Of a stretch of DNA of 63,826 nucleotides, positions 18,137 to 25,800 are shown in pieces; position 1 is the first letter of the stretch; every line of letters starts with the position of its first letter. The translations under genes were made by a program, and so were the position numbers. Origin of the DNA: Planctomycetia bacterium (GTDB lineage Bacteria; Planctomycetota; Planctomycetia; Pirellulales; Thermoguttaceae); assembly GCA_030537455.1 (NCBI GenBank), contig JAUNMR010000022.1, positions 1 through 63,826 on the forward strand, written 5' to 3'. The notes under the pieces are model-generated. The model ran no database searches, was not told the DNA's origin, and saw nothing but the letters and a program-made list of their open reading frames with translations.

Positions 18137-19666
18137 ATGAACTTTTATATTGAAACAGTCGGTTGCCAGATGAATACGCTCGATTCGGAACTGGCGGCCG
18201 CGGAACTAATCAACGCCGGCTGGACCCAAGTTGAATCGCGTAAAGACGCGCAGCTGGCGATCTTTAACACCTGTAGCGTGCGCGAACATGCCGAAGAGAA
18301 GATCTACAGCGCTTTGGGACGACTGAAGCATTGGAAGACGCAGAAACCGGGCTCGCTCATTGTCGTTATGGGGTGTATGGCGCAGAAGGACAAGGAGTTG
18401 ATCTTTAGGCGCGCGCCTTGTGTCGACGTCGTCGTTGGACCGGGGCAAATCGATCAACTGGTTGCGCTGGTGGAACGCGCCGCGGCGACTAATAACCCAC
18501 AAATTGCCGTGTCGCTCGATCGGTTTCAGCGTCGCGACGATCCAAAGGCTATGAAGGAGTCCTTTCGTCAGTACGACCCGATACGCATGGCGCAAACTCG
18601 CCCGAGAGTCTTCCAGGCCATGACGCGTATCATGTTCGGTTGCAATAAGTTCTGTTCCTATTGCGTTGTGCCGAGCGTGCGCGGTCCGGAGCAGTCGCGC
18701 GCGCCTAAGGACATTTTGCGCGAAATTCGCACTCTTGCCGACCAGGGCGCTAAGGAGATCGTTCTACTAGGGCAGACGGTCAATAGTTACCGTTACGTCG
18801 AGGGGGAGAAGGTTACTCGACTGGTCGATTTGCTTGTGGAAATCGATAAGATCCCCGAGGTGAAGCGCGTGCGTTTTGTGAGCGCCTACCCGACCGATAT
18901 GACAGACGACCTCCTGCAAGCGGTGCGCGACCTTCGCACGTCCACGCCCTATTTGCACGTCCCGGCTCAGCACGGCGCCAACTCTATGTTACAGCGTATG
19001 AGACGCCATTATACCGTTGAGCAGTACAAAGACTTAGTCGAGCGAATTTACGCGACGATTCCCGGCGCGTCGATTACCAGCGATTTTATCGTCGGGTTCT
19101 CCGGAGAAACCGAGGAAGAATTCCAGCAGACGGTCGACCTAGTGCGCTTTGCGCGTTTTAAGAACAGCTATATCTTCAAATATTCCGAGCGACCGGGCAA
19201 CGAGGCGTCGCGCAAGTTTCCCGACGATATTCCCGAAGAGGTCAAAAAGCGACGTAATAACGAGCTACTCGCGGTTCAAAACCAGGTCAGCTATCAGGGC
19301 AATCAGCAGTTCCTAGGCAAGACGGTCGAGATACTCGTAGAGGGTCCCAGTAAGCGCGAAATGAAGAGCGTAGCGCAGGAGGAAACCCTTTACGAGGAGG
19401 GACAGGTCGCTGATCAAACCGTCGACACAATGGGCGCGCTCGCTCACGTTCCGAACATAACCACGTCGTTGGAGGAAATGACCGCAAGCGCCGCTCGTGT
19501 GTCGGGCGCGTCGACACAAGCTCAAACGGTACAGATGACAGGGCGTACGCCTTGCGATCGCATTGTCGTCTTTAATGGTTCGCGCGACATGGCGGGCAGT
19601 TTTCGCAGGATCAAGATTAGCCATGTCGGTCCGATGTTCCTCGCGGGCGATCTGACGGAGGAATAG
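18137..19666 (+). CDS. miaB: tRNA-2-methylthio-N6-dimethylallyladenosine synthase MiaB
   Basis: 509 residues; typical MiaB is about 440-480. The auxiliary-cluster cysteines are C10 (VGCQMN), C46 (NTCSVRE) and C80 (MGCMAQ). The radical-SAM cluster motif is CNKFCSYC (C169, C173, C176). The C-terminal TRAM domain starts VEILVEGPSK and ends RTPCDRIVVFNGSRDMAGSF. Between those two parts lies an insertion of roughly 55-60 residues, Ala/Thr/Glu-rich, which most MiaB proteins lack. MiaB adds the methylthio group at A37 of tRNAs reading UNN codons, using two 4Fe-4S clusters. The start agrees with the family N-terminus. Confidence 0.95.
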   Translation: MNFYIETVGCQMNTLDSELAAAELINAGWTQVESRKDAQLAIFNTCSVREHAEEKIYSALGRLKHWKTQKPGSLIVVMGCMAQKDKELIFRRAPCVDVVVGPGQIDQLVALVERAAATNNPQIAVSLDRFQRRDDPKAMKESFRQYDPIRMAQTRPRVFQAMTRIMFGCNKFCSYCVVPSVRGPEQSRAPKDILREIRTLADQGAKEIVLLGQTVNSYRYVEGEKVTRLVDLLVEIDKIPEVKRVRFVSAYPTDMTDDLLQAVRDLRTSTPYLHVPAQHGANSMLQRMRRHYTVEQYKDLVERIYATIPGASITSDFIVGFSGETEEEFQQTVDLVRFARFKNSYIFKYSERPGNEASRKFPDDIPEEVKKRRNNELLAVQNQVSYQGNQQFLGKTVEILVEGPSKREMKSVAQEETLYEEGQVADQTVDTMGALAHVPNITTSLEEMTASAARVSGASTQAQTVQMTGRTPCDRIVVFNGSRDMAGSFRRIKISHVGPMFLAGDLTEE

Positions 19667-19691
19667 ACTGTTTCTAAGGAGGAACGCGACG

Positions 19692-20324
19692 ATGGAGCAG
19701 GTGGAATATTGGGATTCAGTCTCTCAGACGAAAGAGTTCACCACGCCCTTTCGTGCGGATTTGTTTGCCAGGTATGTACCGCGCGAGGCGTCGGTTTTAG
19801 ACGTCTGTTGCGGGTACGGTCGCACTCTTACTGAGCTTTCGGGGCTCGGGTACACGCGTCTGTACGGGGTCGATTTTTCCGCCAAACTCATCGCACGCGC
19901 ACAACGCGAAGGCGTACGCGCGCAATTTTCCATTGCGGACTGTACCGCGCTCCCCTATGACGACGGTCAATTCGACGCGGCGATACTTTTTGCCGCGTTG
20001 ACTTGTCTGGTCGACGACCACGCGCAAAGACGTACGATCGAGGAAATTCTACGCGTGCTCAAACCGAGCGCGCGCCTCTATGTCAACGACTTTCTACTCA
20101 ATGACGATCAGCGCAATTTAGCGCGGTATGAGCAGTTTGCGGAAAAACTTGGTTACGGCGCTTTTGAATTGCCGGAGGGCGCGACGTTGCGTCATCATCG
20201 CGAAGAGTATATTCTCGAGCTCTTGAGCGATTTTCAAACGGAGCTATATCAGCGCGAGATCTTCCGCACAATGAACGGACATGTCTCCAATGGGTTCGTC
20301 TATATTGGGCGGAAAAAAGAGTAG
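19692..20324 (+). CDS. Class I SAM-dependent methyltransferase
   Basis: 210 residues. SAM-binding motif I is DVCCGYGRTLTELSGLGY with the acidic end of strand 2 at GVDFS. Motif II is DCTALPYDDGQFDAAI, and the post-motif is LKPSARLYVNDFLL. This is the Methyltransf_11/25 pattern for small soluble enzymes; the substrate is unknown. An AAGGAGGA site lies 11 bases upstream of the ATG, and the gene starts 25 bases after miaB, so the two are likely cotranscribed. Confidence 0.88.
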   Translation: MEQVEYWDSVSQTKEFTTPFRADLFARYVPREASVLDVCCGYGRTLTELSGLGYTRLYGVDFSAKLIARAQREGVRAQFSIADCTALPYDDGQFDAAILFAALTCLVDDHAQRRTIEEILRVLKPSARLYVNDFLLNDDQRNLARYEQFAEKLGYGAFELPEGATLRHHREEYILELLSDFQTELYQREIFRTMNGHVSNGFVYIGRKKE

Positions 20325-20373
20325 GGCGCGCGTATTTTCACACAGACCCGGCGGTAAGAAATCTTCAAAGGGT

Positions 20374-20409
20374 AAAAAAAAACGCCTACGAGCATTGATC
20401 TCGTAGGCG
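20374..20409 (-). terminator. Intrinsic terminator of tRNA-Ile
   Basis: On the minus strand a perfect 10-bp stem (CGCCTACGAG with CTCGTAGGCG, 20383-20392 and 20400-20409, 7-base loop) is followed by nine T residues. It starts a few bases after the tRNA 3' end. Confidence 0.85.
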
Positions 20410-20412
20410 CAG

Positions 20413-20487
20413 TGGGCGCACATGGATTCGAACCATGGACCTCAGCCTTATCAGGGCTGCGCTCTAACCAAACTGAGCTACGCGCCC
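20413..20487 (-). tRNA. tRNA-Ile (GAT)
   Basis: A 75-base cloverleaf on the minus strand. The acceptor arm is GGGCGCG with TGCGCCC, including a terminal G-T pair. The D arm includes AGCTCAGTTTGGTTAGAGC. The anticodon stem is CAGCC/GGCTG with loop CTGATAA, giving anticodon GAT. The T arm contains GGTTCGAATCC. The discriminator is A, and the 3' CCA is not encoded. Confidence 0.96.
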
Positions 20488-20544
20488 GGCGCGCGTCCAA
20501 TTGGACATGACGTCACGTATTGTAAGACGCGTCGATAATAAGTC

Positions 20545-20586
20545 AAGAGGACGCGCGAATAATTTTGGCAATTCGCGCGTCCTCTT
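20545..20586. terminator. 16-bp perfect inverted repeat, probable terminator of the phosphofructokinase gene
   Basis: AAGAGGACGCGCGAAT (20545-20560) and its exact complement (20571-20586) flank a 10-base loop, just after the minus-strand phosphofructokinase stop. T-runs on either side are weak, so it may act as an mRNA-end stabiliser or a bidirectional terminator. Confidence 0.6.
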
Positions 20587-20629
20587 TGCGTGAAGACTTA
20601 TAATCTCGCACGTGGCGCTGCAGATGAGA

Positions 20630-21991
20630 TTACTTCCAAGCTTCGAGGTAGCGCGCGAGCTGGTGCATATCGCTACCGACCTTGATCGGACGCGGATAAG
20701 CGCGAAGTTTGCTCATATTGATGAGTTCTTCGAACTTCGGGAAGGACAGACCCATCGGATCGGAACCGCTGTTCACGGAGATCATAACGCCGTTGAGGTT
20801 CTTTTCACACAGCGCGCGATAGCATCCCACGCCGATCTGACTGCCGACGCACACGTCGTAAGCCGTCGGTTGATTACAGCGAACTTCATAACCGAACTGC
20901 AGACCGTTGAACTTCTTGCTCTTACCGGTACGACGCTTGTATTCTTCCGCCATGAGACGTCCCAGGCGCGAGGAGTACTTCAGCTGGGAGACCGGGAAGT
21001 GTCCGAAGGTGTCCGGCTTCAGCGAGAGGTATTCGTCGTGGGAGACGCATTTTTCGATTTCAGACTGCGGCAGGAATTCCGCAACGCCCTCGGAGATAAC
21101 CGCGACGAAGCCCTTTTGACCTTCTTTTTCGCGTGCGATGCACACGTCGACCAGGTGATTGACCACGTGGGACATATCGACGATCGTACGCATGACCGGC
21201 TTGCCTTGCGCGTCGAGTACTTCTTTACCGGTTTCCGGATCGATGGTGACTTCGGTCGTCTTCCAAGATTCTTCGATATCTTCCAGCCCGACCACTGCGC
21301 TCGCTTCACCGGCGATTGCCGCGCCGTAGGCGAGCCACGCCGCGGCGCGACCCATGAGTTGGCACACGAAACCAGCGCCAGCCGCGGAGCTGTCGGAAAG
21401 AAGATTGCGAAGTTCTTTCGCGAGCATTTCAACCGCGCTGAAGTAACCGAACGTGAAGGGAATGCCTTCGTAGTCGTTGTCGATCGTCTTGGGCAGGTGT
21501 ACGACCTTAATGCGTTTCGCGTCCGCCGGCTTGCGGTCCATATAGAGTTTGAATTTAGCCGCGGTCGTGAGCGTATCGTCGCCGCCGATGGAGACCAGCG
21601 CGTCGATACCCAGGGAGCACAGGGCCTTATAGACGGTTTCCATAGGCGCGGTCTTTTCCGGATTATCCAGGTCTTCGGGGGTCTTCAGGGATTTACCCGG
21701 GTTAGCGCGTGCGGTGCCGATGCAGATGCCTTGTTGGGTGCGAAGACCGTCGCGAAGGTTTTTGTCAAGACGAACGTACGCTTCGCCTTCTTTGAGTTCG
21801 GAACCGTCTTGGTATTCCACCAGGTGGGTGTAACCGTTGAGCATGCCGTAGACCTCAACGCCAGCGCGTGCAAAGCACGTCGACGCGCCGCCGATGACTG
21901 CGTTCGCGGCAGGGGCGGGTCCGCCGGAGAAGAGAATCGCTACTTTTTTGACGTCTGTATTAGGACGAGTTGGACTGGCTAACGACGACAT
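20630..21991 (-). CDS. Pyrophosphate-dependent 6-phosphofructokinase
   Basis: The 453-residue product starts at MSSLASPTRPNT, where AGAAAGG sits at a suitable distance. An upstream in-frame ATG at 22057 would add 22 unlikely residues. The phosphofructokinase fold is clear: the N-terminal ILFSGGPAPAANAVI, the acidic motif SIGGDDTLTTA and the catalytic loop PKTIDNDYEG. The aspartate-rich GGDDT in place of GGDGS and the PKTIDND version are the hallmarks of PPi-using enzymes. It interconverts fructose 6-phosphate and fructose 1,6-bisphosphate reversibly with PPi/Pi. It appears monocistronic, with its own promoter and hairpin end. Confidence 0.92.
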   Translation of the reverse strand: MSSLASPTRPNTDVKKVAILFSGGPAPAANAVIGGASTCFARAGVEVYGMLNGYTHLVEYQDGSELKEGEAYVRLDKNLRDGLRTQQGICIGTARANPGKSLKTPEDLDNPEKTAPMETVYKALCSLGIDALVSIGGDDTLTTAAKFKLYMDRKPADAKRIKVVHLPKTIDNDYEGIPFTFGYFSAVEMLAKELRNLLSDSSAAGAGFVCQLMGRAAAWLAYGAAIAGEASAVVGLEDIEESWKTTEVTIDPETGKEVLDAQGKPVMRTIVDMSHVVNHLVDVCIAREKEGQKGFVAVISEGVAEFLPQSEIEKCVSHDEYLSLKPDTFGHFPVSQLKYSSRLGRLMAEEYKRRTGKSKKFNGLQFGYEVRCNQPTAYDVCVGSQIGVGCYRALCEKNLNGVMISVNSGSDPMGLSFPKFEELINMSKLRAYPRPIKVGSDMHQLARYLEAWK

Positions 21992-22117
21992 TGCCAACCT
22001 TTCTGTTGTTCTAAAGGACTGGGAAAGCGCGTAAGGACGGCGCGAGGCGAACCGCACGCACGCGCGCTACTCGACCGTTCGCGACGCGCGCGCCGGACGA
22101 TGATGAATTTCTCTTCT

Positions 22118-22145
22118 ATTTTAGAGCGTCTGAACGTTTTGACAA
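22118..22145 (-). promoter_or_regulatory. Sigma70-like promoter of the phosphofructokinase gene
   Basis: On the minus strand TTGTCA (complement of 22140-22145) and TAAAAT (complement of 22118-22123) have a 16-base spacer. The predicted leader is about 120 bases. Confidence 0.55.
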
Positions 22146-22202
22146 TCGGCGCCTAGCGCGCCGTCGTCGTTTTTCCACGCAAACTCAAACGAGTTTTATA
22201 TA

Positions 22203-22230
22203 TTGGTAGTTTGTGTAAAATAGTGATAAT
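22203..22230 (+). promoter_or_regulatory. Candidate promoter in the leader region of the giant gene
   Basis: TTGGTA (22203-22208) and GATAAT (22225-22230) have a 16-base spacer. It would drive either a short RNA ending near 22397 or a very long leader of the giant gene. Confidence 0.4.
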
Positions 22231-22236
22231 AGACAA

Positions 22237-22397
22237 GTAAGAATTGTCGCTCATTTAGCAGACGCTTAACAACTTGCCAGAATAACGTGAAAAACTGGAA
22301 CAAATGCGCCTGAGGACGCTCTAAGCTAATTGGCGCGTCTCCCCGAAAGGACAGCGTGGCGACCTCATGCAAATCGGAGGTCGACGACGCACTTTTT
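22237..22397 (+). ncRNA. Candidate structured small RNA
   Basis: This stretch begins just after a promoter-like pair and ends in a terminator-like hairpin. That hairpin has a 7-bp stem CGACCTC/GAGGTCG (22360-22366 and 22377-22383), extended by GCGT/ACGC after a small internal loop, then five T residues (22393-22397). There are further potential pairings such as GACGC/GCGTC around 22314-22339. No open frame with a ribosome site is evident. I do not recognise a known RNA family. It is a prediction from structure and signals only. Confidence 0.3.
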
Positions 22398-22499
22398 GTA
22401 TCCTCTCAGTTTTGCCAAACAGTCAAAATTGGGATATCCTTATCAACTAGTCTTGGGGCGTTTGCGCGGGTAAAAAAATTTTAAAAAATATGGCAATTT

Positions 22500-22528
22500 T
22501 TGGTAATTTGCGTTAAACTAGTTAAAAA
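22500..22528 (+). promoter_or_regulatory. Candidate promoter of the giant gene
   Basis: TTGGTA (22500-22505) and TAAAAA (22523-22528) are 17 bases apart in a very AT-rich stretch. Weak match; it would leave a leader of about 315 bases. Confidence 0.3.
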
Positions 22529-22588
22529 TAAGTCTCAATGGGCGATTTTGCGTTTGAAAGATTCACGCGCAAGGTCGTCCTGCCGGTT

Positions 22589-22633
22589 CGACGCGCGCGC
22601 GTCGGATCGAGACGTCGCGGAACGCGTCTTTTT
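22589..22633 (+). promoter_or_regulatory. Palindrome and terminator-like hairpin in the giant gene's leader
   Basis: A 16-bp perfect palindrome (22589-22604) is followed at once by a short stem AGACG/CGTCT (22610-22614 and 22625-22629) and five T residues, about 220 bases before the start codon. It could be an attenuator or a processing site. Its function is inferred only from position and shape. Confidence 0.3.
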
Positions 22634-22850
22634 CCGATTACGTTACGGAACGCGCCGTTGAGGTTTTGCACTCGCCGGGGCGTTAACACGCTTTTTCGTG
22701 TGGCAAATTGCGAATTTAACTTTCGACGCGACTTGCTGTCGTTCGTCGGAAAACCACGCGCAGTTGCGCGACTGCTCGCGAACCGGCAGTTTGGATCCAC
22801 CTGCTGTTTTCGCGTTGCGTTCGATACAATTTAACGAAGGAATGAATATT

Positions 22851-25800
22851 ATGTCGCTAACAAGTAAGCGTTTTTTGGCCGGTCTTGTGAATCGCGTTAA
22901 GAATAACACCGCCGAGTCGCGCGCGACCTCTAAGCGTCGCGAGCATGAACTCACCGCGCGTCGCTTAACGATGGAAGCGCTTGAAGAGCGACAACTTCTT
23001 GCCGTCGATCCTTCCTTGCTACAACTGGCGTCCCAAGCGCAAGTTGCGTCGCAGAACGTTAATGACGAAGCGATTGACTTGTCCGCCATTGTCGCGCAGA
23101 CCAGCGCGTCGTCGAACGCAACGATTACCGTCGATCAGGCGTCCTTCGAAGAAATGACGCTCGTGCAAGAGACGAACTTCACCGCGAACGTCTCTAACGC
23201 CGTGGCCACAACGACCTCCTCGCACATGGTCGTCGCCGACTTTGCCGCGCAACTCACGATAACGACCGACCAGATGGCCTGGGCCGCCACTCTTGCCGAC
23301 CTGCTCGCCTACACCGGATGGAGTCAGGTCTCTATCGTCGACGCTACCTCCGACAAGTCGCCGGAAGAACAGACCTTCGATTACTTCACCGAGTCCTTCA
23401 CCAACGATCAGTCTTCCATGCTCTATGCCTACGGCTGGTTCATGGGCGGCGCGAACGAATATATCTATCAGGGTCAAACGAACTGGGCTCAAATCTACGC
23501 TGACAATACCAACGGCGGTCTCTTTCCCGCCGGAACCGGCGAATGGAGCGAGTACACTGAATACGCCTCGGAAATCCTCGCCGCCGATATTCCCTCGCCG
23601 CTCTACGGTATCTCTACGATGTTCCTCGACAATAATTACGGCGTCGGTATGGAAATCCACCTTGCCGATAATCTCAACGAGGACGTCGTCAACGCTACGA
23701 CTAATATTCCAGTCAAGACCTGGGGAGCATACTGGGGCTACGACTACGACGCCACCTACGACGCTACCGACAAGGAATATTACACCGCCGTCTATATGTC
23801 GAACGCTGATACCGGCGAGGTCGAAAGACTCCCGATCGAGTGGGACAATTCCCTCAACGCTTATGTCTTTAAGACGCTCAGTCCGACCACGAACTATCGT
23901 CCTTACATCTATTCTTTCACGGTCATCCAGCGTATGCCGGGCTACGGCGTGCTGGAACCGGACGCATACGAACCGAATAACTCCGCCGACGATTTCGAGA
24001 ACGAAACCATCGCCGATCTCGGAAAAATTGACGAAATCGTGCCCAGCGCTTCCAGTGGCGCGACCGTCTATGGCAATACCTTCACCCTGGACAATCTGAC
24101 TCTGTACGCCGAAGGCTCCGAAGACGGCGCCGTCGCGGCTGACCCGGTCGACTACTACAAATTTGAACTCGGACAGACCGCCTCGAATTCCGACTCTATT
24201 GTCGTCAAGTACGCCGAAGGCTATCTGAACGACCCGCTGAAGGTTACGCTCTATGTCTGTGGCGACGACGGAACCCCCTATGTGGTCGACGCCGCAGATT
24301 ATGGCTTTGTGGAAGGTCACTTCAATTCCGTCGCCTCGCAAATCGTTGAGCACACCGCCGACGCCGACGGTAAGATCTATTCGCAGGTCTATAATCTCCA
24401 GACGATCACTCTCGCCGGTCTCACCGCGGGTACATACTACCTGAAGGTTGAATTCGCCGACGGCGTTGTCTCGGGCGTTAATCAAAAGTATAGCGTGACC
24501 TTTAACGCCGGCTACGACGACCTTTACGAATCGAACAACTCCTTTGAAGAGGTCAAGGCTGCGCCGGTGACGTCCGACGCTGCTCCGACGTCTAATTTCG
24601 GCGTCCTCTTTGGCGAGGTCATGATCTCCGATCTGGTGTTGCGTCAGTACAGCGACAAGATCGACGAGGTCGACTGGTATCGTTTCGAAATGAGCGAGAA
24701 GGGCTCTTCTGCCAACTTCATTAAGCTCTACTACAACTCCACGTCCAGTCAGGTCAACGACGCCGACCTTGACCTGTATCTGTATCGTGAAGACGACAGT
24801 GATCCGCGCGGTTACAAACTCGTTGCCAAGAGCTATGCGGAAATGACCGACGTGGAAACGATCGACCTGGCCGACGTCGACGCGGGCGTCTACTACATTA
24901 AGGTTGTCGGCAACTACTCCGCCGGTAACGTCGAGTACAAGTTGCAAATTAACCCCGGCGTGTCCGACGTGCCAGACGTGCGTATGGAAGTTCCCACAAC
25001 CTATAACTGGGAAGCGCCGTTGGTCGTCTCCGGTGAAAAGTACGTCGCCAACTCCTCCGAAACCTATGTCAACGACGCGATTGTCGGTATTGACACTTCC
25101 GTCTATTTGAACTTCGGGTTCTCCGTTTATGGCGCCTCGAAAGAAACTGGCGCTAGTGAGACCGCCGTCTACAAAGGCGTTAAGCTCGGTCTGTATATCA
25201 ACGGCGTGCTCGTTGATTCCGCCGATCTCGACGAGATGATTAGCGCTAATACGAGCCTGAGCGCTACCACGCGCGATAAGCTCTACGACCTCTTCTGCGG
25301 CGACGGCGTCGATATGTACGCCAATGAGAAGTTCATTATCTCCAATCTAAACCTTGGTCGTATCGTCGATACCGACTCCTTTGCCGCGAAGTACTTTGAC
25401 GCCACCGCGCAGGCGCCCAACTCCATTGTCCTGGTCGTCAATCCCGATAACTATACCCCGGGCGAGAAGTTCGGCGTTGTGGAAGATCACCAAGAGACCA
25501 AGCAGATCGTTTTGAAATACGACGCCGCTTCTAAGGCGTTCTACAACGGTAGCGTTCTCACTAATATTGGCAAAGGCGAGACGTTCGAGGTCTATCGTAA
25601 CGGTTCGCTCATTGCTACTGTTAAGAACACCGGTTACGACTACGTCTTTGTCGGCAATACTGTGATTAACGGCGTGCGCTACAAGGACGGCGCCTCCTTT
25701 ACCTTTGTCGACGGCGACTACGCGCTCGTCTCCGTGGTGGAACACCAATACGCCGTGAATCTCGACTACACGGTCAAGCCTGACGTCGAAGGCGTTTTGG

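Noticed and set aside
20612..21982. 456-residue plus-strand frame opposite the phosphofructokinase gene
   Set aside because: Antisense shadow; the minus-strand product has all catalytic motifs of PPi-type phosphofructokinase.
22300..22360. Hammerhead-like string CTGAGGA followed by CCGAAAGG
   Set aside because: The two core pieces resemble a hammerhead ribozyme, but the stem closing the GAAA box and a cleavage-site stem cannot be drawn consistently.
22538..22834. 98-residue plus-strand frame in the leader of the giant gene
   Set aside because: No Shine-Dalgarno, highly basic shadow-like composition, and it runs through a palindrome and a terminator-like hairpin.
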